Shown one piece after another: positions 41,072 to 49,579 of a stretch of 62,647 nucleotides of DNA. This DNA comes from Bradyrhizobium glycinis. Its GTDB lineage: Bacteria > Pseudomonadota > Alphaproteobacteria > Rhizobiales > Xanthobacteraceae. Positions within the stretch are counted from its first letter, which is position 1; each line of letters begins with the position of its first letter. The notes below the pieces were generated by a model. It saw only the letters and a program-made list of their open reading frames with translations, was not told where the DNA came from and ran no database searches. The translations under genes were made by a program, and so were the position numbers. Where the stretch lies: positions 1-62,647 of the forward strand of contig NZ_JACCHQ010000035.1 of NCBI RefSeq assembly GCF_016031655.1, read 5' to 3'.

Positions 41072-41665
41072 ATGGGGATCGCATTGGCAGAGGATGATGT
41101 AGCGACTCAAGGACGGGTGCGACGCGCTCTGGACCTCCTTTATCTCGGCGCGGGCTATGCCGCGGGCGTCTTCCTGGTCGCGATCTTCGCAATCATGATG
41201 GTGATGTCGGTCGGGCGCCAGTTTGCGCTCAACATTCCCGCCGGCGATGATTTTGCGTCGTGGTGCATGGCCGCGATGGCGTTCCTCGGCCTTGCTCACA
41301 CCTTCAAGCGCGGAGAGATGATCCGCGTCGGCCTGCTGCTTGAGCGTCTGCACGGACGGACCAAGCAGATCGCGGAGATCGTGGCGCTCGGTATTGCCGC
41401 CGCCTTCATTCTCTACTTCACCCGTCATGCGGTGCAGATGACCTACGATTCCTGGCGCTTCAACGACGTGGCGCAGGGCGTCGTCGCGCTTCCGCTCTGG
41501 ATTCCCCAGCTCGGCTTTGCCGGTGGCCTCGTGATCCTTTCGATTGCGCTGATCGACGAGATGGTTAACGTCATCGGCGGCAACCGTCCGAGCTACGAGA
41601 AGGGCTCGCCCGACGAAACTCCGGAAGAGTTCGTCGAACGCATCTCGCAGGGTGGTGGGGGCTGA
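41072..41665 (+). CDS. TRAP transporter small permease (DctQ type)
   Basis: About 197 residues with four membrane helices (GYAAGVFLVAIFAIMMVMSV first) and the DctQ-like motif DDFASWCMAAMAFLGLAHTF near 70. It holds the large permease and receptor together in a sodium-driven uptake system. Two starts, GTG 41066 and ATG 41072, are equally supported. It is followed by the large permease and receptor genes. Confidence 0.87.
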   Translation: MGIALAEDDVATQGRVRRALDLLYLGAGYAAGVFLVAIFAIMMVMSVGRQFALNIPAGDDFASWCMAAMAFLGLAHTFKRGEMIRVGLLLERLHGRTKQIAEIVALGIAAAFILYFTRHAVQMTYDSWRFNDVAQGVVALPLWIPQLGFAGGLVILSIALIDEMVNVIGGNRPSYEKGSPDETPEEFVERISQGGGG

Positions 41666-41667
41666 CC

Positions 41668-42981
41668 ATGGCCAATCTCGGCATGATCGAGCTGTCGTTC
41701 GTCCTGCTCGGCGTCATGATCCTGCTGCTGGGAAGCGGCGTCTGGATCGCGGTCTCGCTCGGGTTGGTCGGCTTCGTGGCGATGGCGCTCACCACGAGCC
41801 TGCCGCTTGGCACGGTGCTTGCGACCACCACCTGGAGTGCGAGCTCATCCTGGACGCTGGCGGCGCTGCCGTTGTTCATCTGGATGGGAGAGATTCTCTT
41901 CCGCACCAAATTGTCGGAGGAAATGTTCCGCGGCCTGTCTCCCTGGGTGCAGTGGCTGCCGGGACGCCTGACACATGTGAACGTGATCGGCTGCGGCATC
42001 TTCGCGGCAGTGTCGGGCTCGTCGGCGGCGACCTGCGCGACGATCGGCAAGATCGCGCTGCCGGAGCTCGACAAGCGCGGCTACGACAAGGGCCTGAGCC
42101 TCGGATCGCTGGCGGGCTCGGGCACGCTCGGCCTGCTGATCCCGCCGTCGATTCCAATGGTGGTCTATGCCGTCACGGCGAACGTCTCCGTGCTTCAAGT
42201 GTTTCTCGGCGGCTTCCTGCCGGGACTGCTCGTGATCGTGCTCTATTCCGGCTACATCATCATCTGGTCGCTGCTTAACCCGAACAAGGTTCCGCCGCGC
42301 GATCCGCCGATGCCGCTCCGGCAGAAGCTGCGCGAGTCCGCCAAGCTCGCGCCCTGCCTGCTGCTGATCCTGGCGGTGTTCCTGTCGCTCGTTCTCGGCT
42401 TTGCAACGGCGACGGAATGCGCGGCCTGGGGCGTTTCCGGCGCGCTGCTGCTGGCTTGGTGGAGCGGCACGCTCACGCGCAAGAACTTCCTCGAGAGCAT
42501 CATGAGCGCGACGCGGCTGACCTGCATGATCATGCTGATCCTGGCAGGCGCGGCCTACACCACGGCTGCGATGGCCTATACGGGCATTCCGGCCGCGCTC
42601 GCCACCTGGGTCCAGGGCCAGCAGCTCACACCGAGCATGCTCGCGCTGTATCTGAGCATCATGTACATCATCCTGGGATGCCTGATCGACGGCATCTCGA
42701 TGATCGTTCTGACTGCCGTCATCGTGCTGCCCATGGTCAAGCAGGCCGGCCTCGACCTGGTCTGGTTCGGGGTCTATCTGATCATCCACGTCGAAATGGC
42801 GCAGATCACCCCGCCAGTGGGGTTCAACCTGTTCGTGCTCCAGAACATGAGCGGCCGCGATACCTTCACGGTTGCGCGGGCGGCGTTTCCGTTCTTCGTG
42901 CTATTGCTCGCAGCGGTCTTTATCATCACGGAGTATCCGCAGATCGTGATGTTCCTGCCGAAGCTCGCTTTCCCAGACTGA
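41668..42981 (+). CDS. TRAP transporter large permease (DctM type)
   Basis: A 437-residue integral membrane protein with about 12 helices. Marks are the GSGVWIAVSLGLVGFVAM start, the substrate-path segment GSSAATCATIGKIALPEL near 115, GTLGLLIPPSIPMVVYAV near 152, and EMAQITPPVGFNLFVLQ near 370. It transports the solute with sodium ions. It starts 2 bp after the small permease. Confidence 0.92.
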   Translation: MANLGMIELSFVLLGVMILLLGSGVWIAVSLGLVGFVAMALTTSLPLGTVLATTTWSASSSWTLAALPLFIWMGEILFRTKLSEEMFRGLSPWVQWLPGRLTHVNVIGCGIFAAVSGSSAATCATIGKIALPELDKRGYDKGLSLGSLAGSGTLGLLIPPSIPMVVYAVTANVSVLQVFLGGFLPGLLVIVLYSGYIIIWSLLNPNKVPPRDPPMPLRQKLRESAKLAPCLLLILAVFLSLVLGFATATECAAWGVSGALLLAWWSGTLTRKNFLESIMSATRLTCMIMLILAGAAYTTAAMAYTGIPAALATWVQGQQLTPSMLALYLSIMYIILGCLIDGISMIVLTAVIVLPMVKQAGLDLVWFGVYLIIHVEMAQITPPVGFNLFVLQNMSGRDTFTVARAAFPFFVLLLAAVFIITEYPQIVMFLPKLAFPD

Positions 42982-43020
42982 GCGTACCCGTTCTCTAGAT
43001 CGACTGTGAGGAGAAGCCCG

Positions 43021-43998
43021 ATGATGTCTCGTTTATTCCACGCATCCTTGATCGCCGGCGTCGTGCTGGCCGCGACACCTGCCTTGGCTCAGACCAAATG
43101 GAATCTGCCTGCAGCGTATCCTGCGGATAACCCGCACTCCGAAAATCTGCTCGCGTTCGCCAAGGACGTCGAAGCCGCCACCTCGGGCAAGCTCCAGATC
43201 ACGGTTCATCCGGGCGCCTCGCTGTTCAAGGCGCCCGACATCAAGCGCGCCGTGGTGACCGGGCAGGCGCAGATGGGTGAGGTGCTGCTGTCGATCCACG
43301 AGAACGAAGACCCGATCTTCGGCGTCGACGTCGTGCCGTTCCTCGCGACCAGCTTCCCGGAGGCGATGAAGCTGTATCAGGCCTCCAAGCCTGCGATCGC
43401 CAAGAAGCTCGATGCGCAAGGTCTCAAGCTGCTGTTCGTGGTGCCGTGGGCACCGCAGGGCGTCTACGTCAACAAACCGCTGGCGACGATCGAGGACATG
43501 AAAGGTCTGAAGTGGCGCGCCTACAATGTCGGGACCGCACGGATCGGCGAACTGGTCGGCGCGCAATCCGTCACGATCCAGGCCGCGGAACTGCCGCAGG
43601 CACTGGCGACCGGCGTGGTGAACTCCTTCATGTCGTCGGGCGGCACCGGCTACGATTCGAAGGCCTGGGAGTCGCTCAAATACTTCTATGACGTGCAGGC
43701 CTGGATTCCGAAGAACTACACCTTCGTCAACAAGGCTGCGTTCGAGGCGCTCGACAAGCCGACCCAGGAAGCCATCCTGAAGGCGGCCGCCACCGCGGAG
43801 ACGCGCGGCTGGAAGGCGTGGGAAGAGAAGGCCAATTGGTACCTCGATCAGCTCAAGGCCAAAGGCATGACTGTCGAGCCGCCGAGCCCCGCTCTCAAGG
43901 CCGGCTTCCAGAAGATCGGCGACCAGCTCACGGCCGACTGGCTCAAGAAGGCAGGGGCCGACGGTCAGGCGGTGGTCGACGCCTACAAAAAGATGTGA
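43021..43998 (+). CDS. TRAP transporter substrate-binding protein (DctP type)
   Basis: A 325-residue periplasmic receptor with Sec signal (LIAGVVLAATPALAQ). Marks are LPAAYPADNPHSENLLAFAKDVEAAT and the MKGLKWRAYNVGTARIGELVGA segment near 160, which carries the conserved Arg that binds a carboxylate. It starts at the ATG after AGGAG. Ligand probably an organic acid; not determined. Confidence 0.9.
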   Translation: MMSRLFHASLIAGVVLAATPALAQTKWNLPAAYPADNPHSENLLAFAKDVEAATSGKLQITVHPGASLFKAPDIKRAVVTGQAQMGEVLLSIHENEDPIFGVDVVPFLATSFPEAMKLYQASKPAIAKKLDAQGLKLLFVVPWAPQGVYVNKPLATIEDMKGLKWRAYNVGTARIGELVGAQSVTIQAAELPQALATGVVNSFMSSGGTGYDSKAWESLKYFYDVQAWIPKNYTFVNKAAFEALDKPTQEAILKAAATAETRGWKAWEEKANWYLDQLKAKGMTVEPPSPALKAGFQKIGDQLTADWLKKAGADGQAVVDAYKKM

Positions 43999-44007
43999 GG
44001 ATGAGAG

Positions 44008-44043
44008 AGCTTCCGCCCGCCATGCGCGGGCGGAAGCTTCTTT
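44008..44043. terminator. Bidirectional terminator between convergent operons
   Basis: A perfect 13-bp stem (AGCTTCCGCCCGC at 44008-44020 with GCGGGCGGAAGCT at 44026-44038, loop CATGC) followed by TCTTT. It separates the end of the first TRAP operon from the end of the leftward operon and can serve both. Confidence 0.8.
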
Positions 44044-44052
44044 GGCCGCTGT

Positions 44053-45714
44053 TCAGGCCGAAATCGCCTTCACCGAGCCGACTTCGTTGCGCAGCAGGAA
44101 CTTCTGGATCTTGCCCGTGGACGTCTTCGGGATCGGCCCGAACACGACTGCCTTCGGCGTCTTGAAGCCGCTCATGTGCGAACGGCAGAAGGCGATGATG
44201 TCGGCTTCGCTGGCGCTGGCGCCCTCTTTCAGTTCGACGAAGGCGCAGGGCACTTCACCCCATTTGGGATCGGGTTTTGCCACCACGGCTGCGAACAGCA
44301 CGGCCGGGTGCTTGTAGAGGACGTCCTCGACCTCGACCGAGGAGATGTTCTCGCCGCCTGAGATGATGATGTCCTTGGAGCGATCCTTGATGATGACGTA
44401 GCCGTGCTCGTCGAGCACGCCGAGATCGCCAGTGTGAAACCAGCCGCCTTCGAAGGCTTCCTTGGTCGCCTTATCGTTCTTCAGGTAGCCCTTCATCACG
44501 ATGTTGCCGCGGAACATGACCTCGCCGATGGTCTCGCCGTCGCGCGGCACCTCCTGCATGGTTTGCGGATTGATCACGGTGACGGCTTCCTGGAGCGGGT
44601 AGGGCACACCCTGCCGGCGCTTCATGCGCGCGCGCTCGGCAGGCGGAAGCTCGTCCCAGCCGGGCTGCTCGGCGCAGACCGAGGCGGGCCCGTAGACCTC
44701 GGTCAGGCCGTACACATGCGTTAGCTTGATCCCGATGCTCTCGGCGCCTTCCAGCACCGCGACCGGCGGCGCAGCACCCGCGATCAGGCCGACGACGCGG
44801 CGGGCGGCATTGCCGGTTGATGTTTCCTTGGGTGCATCGGGAGCGTTGATCAGCGTGTTGTAGACGATCGGCGCGCCGCACATATGGGTGACGCCGTGGC
44901 TCTTGATCAGCTCGAAGATCCTGGTCGGCTCGACCTTGCGCAGGCAGACATTGATGCCGGCAGCCGCCGCAATGGTCCAGGGAAAGCACCAGCCGTTGCA
45001 GTGGAACATCGGCAGCGTCCAGAGATAGACCGGATGCTGGCCGAGATTGCCGGCGAGGATATTGCTGACGGCGTTCAGATAGGCGCCGCGATGGTGGGTG
45101 ACGACGCCCTTGGGATTGCCTGTCGTGCCCGAGGTGTAGCTCAGCGCAATCGCGTCCCATTCATCGCCTGGCACGATCGGCGCGAAGCCGGGATCGCCTT
45201 GCGCGACGGCTGCCTCATATTCGATCTCGCCGATGCGCTTGCCGCCTTTGAACGATGCGTCGTCGACGTCGACCACCAGCGGCTTGGGGCCGGTCATCTG
45301 CGCCAGCGCGTCGCTGATGACGCCTGAAAATTCTGGATCGACCAGGATGATCTTGGCGCCGCCGTGGTCGAGCTGGAACGCGATCGACGGCGCATCGAGG
45401 CGGATGTTGAGCGCGTTTAGCACGGCGCCGGTCATGGGCACGGCGAAGTGCGCCTCGTTCATCGCGGGAATGTTGGGCAGCATCGCCGCGACGGTGTCGC
45501 CGATACCGATGCCCCTACCTGCGAGCCAGGAGGCAAACCGCCGGCAGCGCTCATAGGTCTGCGCCCAGGTGAAGCTGCGGCCCTCATAAACGGTGCTGAC
45601 GTGTTCGGGATAGACCGCCGCGCTGCGCGCAAGGAAGCTCAGCGGGCTCAGCGGCACATAATTGGCTCGCGTCTTGTCGAGGCCGATATGGTACGGGTTC
45701 TGTCGCTCACTCAT
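44053..45714 (-). CDS. Acyl-CoA synthetase (AMP-forming)
   Basis: A 553-residue adenylating enzyme that activates a carboxylic acid as its CoA thioester. Marks are the P-loop YTSGTTGNPKGVVTHH near 180, YGLTEVYGP near 305, GDLGVLDEHGYVIIKDRSKDIIISGGENI and the late Lys of TSTGKIQKFLLR. It resembles medium-chain or dimethylmalonyl-type enzymes. AAGGAGG precedes ATG 45714. Being in one operon with a TRAP transporter suggests that it activates the imported acid. Confidence 0.9.
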   Translation of the reverse strand: MSERQNPYHIGLDKTRANYVPLSPLSFLARSAAVYPEHVSTVYEGRSFTWAQTYERCRRFASWLAGRGIGIGDTVAAMLPNIPAMNEAHFAVPMTGAVLNALNIRLDAPSIAFQLDHGGAKIILVDPEFSGVISDALAQMTGPKPLVVDVDDASFKGGKRIGEIEYEAAVAQGDPGFAPIVPGDEWDAIALSYTSGTTGNPKGVVTHHRGAYLNAVSNILAGNLGQHPVYLWTLPMFHCNGWCFPWTIAAAAGINVCLRKVEPTRIFELIKSHGVTHMCGAPIVYNTLINAPDAPKETSTGNAARRVVGLIAGAAPPVAVLEGAESIGIKLTHVYGLTEVYGPASVCAEQPGWDELPPAERARMKRRQGVPYPLQEAVTVINPQTMQEVPRDGETIGEVMFRGNIVMKGYLKNDKATKEAFEGGWFHTGDLGVLDEHGYVIIKDRSKDIIISGGENISSVEVEDVLYKHPAVLFAAVVAKPDPKWGEVPCAFVELKEGASASEADIIAFCRSHMSGFKTPKAVVFGPIPKTSTGKIQKFLLRNEVGSVKAISA

Positions 45715-45735
45715 CGACACCCTCCTTAAACCGCG

Positions 45736-47625
45736 TCAAAGAAATCCGATCGAGATCCAGGGGAAGATCGCGACGATGATCAATCCCACCAGCAGCGCCA
45801 GCAGATAACCCCAGATCGGCCTGATGCCTTCGGCCGGATCGACGCGTCCGATGGCGCAGGCGGCATAATAGCCGACGCCGAAGGGCGGAGCGAATAGCCC
45901 GATACCCATGGCCAGAATGATCACCATGGCGTAGTGCACCTCGTGCACGCCGACGGCGCGGGCGATCGGAAACAGCAGCGGTCCGAACAGCACGATCGCC
46001 GGGATGCCCTCCAGCACGCTGCCGAGGATGGTGAAGGCCAGGATCGACACGGCGATGAAGGTCGCAGCCCCGCCCGGCAATCCCGTCATGGCCGCAGCCA
46101 GCGAGCGCGAGAAGCCGGATTGGGTCAGGCCCCAGGCCATGCCCGTCGCCGTGCCGATGATCAGGAGGATCGCGCCCGACAGCGCGGCGGTCTCGACCAG
46201 CATCGGAAACAGCCGCCGCCAGTCGAAGCGGCGGTAGACCAGGAGGCCGACAAGAGCGCCGTAGACGATGCCGATGGTGGACACTTCGGTCGCGGTCGCG
46301 ATGCCCTCGACCACGGCATAGCGGATCACGAAAGGCAGCGCGAGCGCGGGCAGGGCGATGACGAACGTCTTGCCGATCTCGGACGCCGAGGCGCGGCGGA
46401 CATGGCTCATGTCCTCGTGGCGGTAGCGCCACCACACCAGCATGCAGAGCGTGACCGCGAGCACGACGCCGGGCAGCAGGCCGCCGGTGAAGAGGGCGGC
46501 AATCGAGACGCCCGTGACCGAGCCGATCGTGATCAGCACGAGGCTGGGCGGGATCGTCTCGGTCTGGGCGCCCGTGGCCGCCAGCAGCGCGACGAGGTCG
46601 CCGGGCTTGGCGCCGCGCTCTTTCATCTCCGGGAACAGCACGGGCGCGACCGCGGCCATGTCGGCAGCCTTGGCGCCGGAGATGCCGGAGACCAGGTACA
46701 TGGCGCCGACCAGCACGTAATGCAGGCCGCCCCTGATATGGCCGAGCAGGCTTGCCAGGAACGCCACCATGGCCCGCGCCATGCCGGTCATCTCGATCAG
46801 TAGGCCCAGGAACACGAACAGCGGCACGGAAAGCAGGATGAGGTGGCTCATGCCCTCGTCCATCCGCCCGACCAGCACCATGACCGGCGTGCGCGTGGTC
46901 AGCGCGAGATAGCCGAAGATGGCGAGGCCAAAACCGAACGCAATGGGAACGCCTGCGAAGACGCAGAAGCCGGCGACGCCGACGAAGAAGATGACGAGGT
47001 TGAGATTGCCGAGAGGTCGCAGCAACGGCTCGGCCAGCCAGAACAGGCCGATCACGACCGCAACCGACAGCACGGCGGCCGCAACCATTCGGTGGTCGGC
47101 CGCGCGCACGAGCCGCAGCAAGGCAAAGGCCGCCATCAAGCCGATGCCGGCCGGCAGCGCAGCGGCGCGCCACATGTTGGAGATCTGCAGCGCCGGCGTC
47201 GTAATGTAGCTTTCTTCATAGGCGTAGTCGCAGGCCGGCCAGACGATCAGGATCAGGAACGCCAGGGCCGCGGAGGTCGCGACCAGATCGAGATAGGCCC
47301 GCATCGCCGGCCTGGCGCTGGCGACGACCGCGGTCATGCGCATGTGCTCGGAGCGGCGGAACGCGACCGCCGCGCCCAGCATGGCGAGCCACAGGAACAG
47401 GATCGAGGCGAGCTCGTCCGACCAGATCAGCGGCCGGTGCAGGCCGTAGCGCGCGACCACGCCGGCAAACAGGATCACGATCTCGGCGACCACCAAAATC
47501 GCCGTCGGGATTTCGACTACGAGGCCGAGCACGCGCTCGACTGAGGCCAGCAACGAAGGTCGACGAGGGGACTGCAACGTCACCTCGCCCACCACTTCGG
47601 TCACCTCGATCTCGACATGAGCCAT
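45736..47625 (-). CDS. TRAP transporter fused permease (DctQ-DctM)
   Basis: A 629-residue protein joining a small permease (about 1-170, with WSDELASILFLWLAMLGAAV) and a large permease (about 190-629, with FVGVAGFCVFAGVPIAFGFG, GISGAKAADMAAVAPVL and FAPPFGVGYYAACA) in one chain. Such DctQM fusions are common. It lies between the receptor and the acyl-CoA synthetase genes on the same strand. Confidence 0.92.
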   Translation of the reverse strand: MAHVEIEVTEVVGEVTLQSPRRPSLLASVERVLGLVVEIPTAILVVAEIVILFAGVVARYGLHRPLIWSDELASILFLWLAMLGAAVAFRRSEHMRMTAVVASARPAMRAYLDLVATSAALAFLILIVWPACDYAYEESYITTPALQISNMWRAAALPAGIGLMAAFALLRLVRAADHRMVAAAVLSVAVVIGLFWLAEPLLRPLGNLNLVIFFVGVAGFCVFAGVPIAFGFGLAIFGYLALTTRTPVMVLVGRMDEGMSHLILLSVPLFVFLGLLIEMTGMARAMVAFLASLLGHIRGGLHYVLVGAMYLVSGISGAKAADMAAVAPVLFPEMKERGAKPGDLVALLAATGAQTETIPPSLVLITIGSVTGVSIAALFTGGLLPGVVLAVTLCMLVWWRYRHEDMSHVRRASASEIGKTFVIALPALALPFVIRYAVVEGIATATEVSTIGIVYGALVGLLVYRRFDWRRLFPMLVETAALSGAILLIIGTATGMAWGLTQSGFSRSLAAAMTGLPGGAATFIAVSILAFTILGSVLEGIPAIVLFGPLLFPIARAVGVHEVHYAMVIILAMGIGLFAPPFGVGYYAACAIGRVDPAEGIRPIWGYLLALLVGLIIVAIFPWISIGFL

Positions 47626-47640
47626 GCTGGCCCCAACGCG

Positions 47641-48672
47641 CTACGACAGCTTGCCGACGGCCTTTTCTAGGAGCTCCCAGGCCTGATCGCCATATTTGCC
47701 CTTCCATTCGGCGTAGAAGCCGGCGGAGCGCAGCTTGTCGCGGAACGGCGCGACGGCCGGCTGGTTGAAGGTCAGGCCCTTGCCCGCGAGCTCCTGCTGC
47801 AGGTTGGCATTCAGCTTGGCGGTATCTTCACGCTCCTTGACGGCGGCGGCATTGATGTTCTTGGCGACGACGGTGCGCACGTCCTGCGGCAGCTTTTCCC
47901 AGGCTCTGCGGTTGGCCAGGAACCAGAACCCGTCCCACATGTGGTTGGTCAGCGAGCAGTACTTCTGCACCTCGTAGAGCTTGGCGGTCGAGATGATGGC
48001 CAGCGGGTTCTCCTGGCCCTCGACGATCTTGGTCTGGAGCGCGGAATAAACCTCGCTGAAATTGATCGAGGCGGGCGCGGCATCGAACGCCTTGAACATC
48101 GAGGTCCATAGCGGCGACACCGGCACGCGGATCTTGAAACCCTTGAGGTCGTCAGGCCCGGCGATCGGCTTGGTCGACGACGTGGTCTGGCGGAAGCCGT
48201 TGTCCCAGATCTTGTCCATGACCTCCAGGCCGGCCTTCTTGATCTCGCCGCGGACATGGGCGCCGAGATCGCCGTCCATGGCCTTCCAGACCGTGTCGTA
48301 GTCCGGGAACGCGAAGCCGATGCCGTTGATGGACGCCGCCGGCACCAGTGTCGACAGGATCAGGCCGGACAGCGTGAAGAACTCGACGCCGCCGGAGCGG
48401 ATCTGGCTCAGCATGTCGGTGTCGGAGCCGAGCTGGTTGTTCGGGAAGATCTGCAGGTCGAACTTGCCGCCTGTCTCGGTCTTGATCGCCGCCGCCATCT
48501 CCTTGGCGCGGACGTTGAGCGGATGGGTGTCGGGCAGGTTATTGGCGTACTTGTAGGTGAACTCGGCGCTCTGGGCGTGGGCCACATGAGGCGCACCAAG
48601 GCCGCCCAGGGCCGCGGTCGCGGCGGAGGCCTTGAGAAGCGTGCGTCGGGAAAAGCGCGTGGAAAGGACCAT
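47641..48672 (-). CDS. TRAP transporter substrate-binding protein (DctP type, Tat-exported)
   Basis: A 343-residue periplasmic receptor with a twin-arginine signal, FSRRTLLKASAATAALGG, cleaved near AHAQ. Marks are YANNLPDTHPLNVRAKEMA and DDLKGFKIRVPVSPLWTSMF near 165, with the conserved carboxylate-binding Arg. Tat export is somewhat unusual for DctP. It is the first gene of the receptor/permease/acyl-CoA synthetase operon. Confidence 0.9.
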   Translation of the reverse strand: MVLSTRFSRRTLLKASAATAALGGLGAPHVAHAQSAEFTYKYANNLPDTHPLNVRAKEMAAAIKTETGGKFDLQIFPNNQLGSDTDMLSQIRSGGVEFFTLSGLILSTLVPAASINGIGFAFPDYDTVWKAMDGDLGAHVRGEIKKAGLEVMDKIWDNGFRQTTSSTKPIAGPDDLKGFKIRVPVSPLWTSMFKAFDAAPASINFSEVYSALQTKIVEGQENPLAIISTAKLYEVQKYCSLTNHMWDGFWFLANRRAWEKLPQDVRTVVAKNINAAAVKEREDTAKLNANLQQELAGKGLTFNQPAVAPFRDKLRSAGFYAEWKGKYGDQAWELLEKAVGKLS

Positions 48673-48982
48673 GGGTCTGCTTCCTCGGAAGGTTTGTTGT
48701 TGTTCTGAGATGCAAACCTATACGGACGGTCCGCCTCAAGGTCATCTGCGATCTCGCGGAAGCCTCGCTTATTGCAGCCGGACAAGGTCACGGCAATATC
48801 GGCTTTCGGCACACGAGACCCGACTTAAAATCTGCAAAACAACCCCATGCACAGTAGCCGTCGAAAGCTCGGTCCACGTCCAGGCGCTGGCCGCGACCAG
48901 CGTCCGAGTGGAGATGCGATGGCAGGAGTTTCAGCTAAATTATTGATCTGACTGTATATAAAAATATTCCATAATATACCTT
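48673..48982. promoter_or_regulatory. Promoter region of the second TRAP operon, with an operator-like palindrome
   Basis: About 310 bp without a gene. ATACGGAC-G-GTCCGCCT at 48720-48736 is a nearly symmetrical repeat resembling TetR-family operators and lies 48 bp upstream of the receptor gene start. To the right, 48936-49006 is notably A/T-rich. Binding is inferred only. Confidence 0.3.
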
Positions 48983-49579
48983 ATGCGAATTATGATAATG
49001 GCGAGACGCCCTGAGCGATATATCGGCGACGTCGCGCGCATGGCCGTGCTGGGCGAGCCCAACGGTGAACTGAAGGATTGCCTGGCCGCGATCGAGGCCG
49101 TCCAGCGCGCCGCTTTCGCCGCGGTCCGGCCGGGCGCCATGGGCGGCGACATCTGCGTCGCGGCCGAGCGGCAGCTTGCCCAGATCAGCCAGCGCGACTG
49201 TACTGATTTCCTGGCCCACGGCATGGGCCTCGTCAGCCACGAGGCCCCTCGCCTGACCGCCAAGGGTCCCGTTCGCTACGAGGACACCGACGCGCGCCAG
49301 CCGCTTGAACCACGCACGGTGATCTCGATCGAGACCACCATGAAGCATGCGAGGCGTGGCTTCATCAAGCTCGAGGATACGGTCGCAGTGACACCGACGG
49401 GCTATGAGACTTTGGGGACGGCGGTCGCGGGTGGAATGCTGGCGGCAGCGGGCCCGCGTAGCTGTACGGTCGAACTGGTCTACCGGCTGATCCAGACTTG
49501 CAGCGTGTTGGCTGCAACGCGTGGGTCCCTCTCGGCTCGGATGGGCCGCGTTGTCTGGATCGACTTGCCAAGCTCCTGA
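48983..49579 (+). pseudogene. Truncated M24 (Xaa-Pro peptidase-like) gene
   Basis: The open frame has 198 residues, but only about residues 9-150 look like a protein: YIGDVARMAVLGEPNGELKD, then DFLAHGMGLVSHEAPRL, ISIETTMKHARRGFIKLEDT, which match the C-terminal half of M24 aminopeptidases and keep the metal-site His and Glu. The N-terminal half (about 200 residues) is missing and replaced by A/T-rich DNA, and the last 50 residues run into the end of the patatin gene. It is a remnant, probably cut when the neighbouring cassette was acquired. Confidence 0.7.

Noticed and set aside
41845..42789. A 314-residue minus-strand frame opposite the TRAP large permease
   Set aside because: It is Gln/Arg/His-rich shadow sequence; the plus strand encodes a clear DctM.
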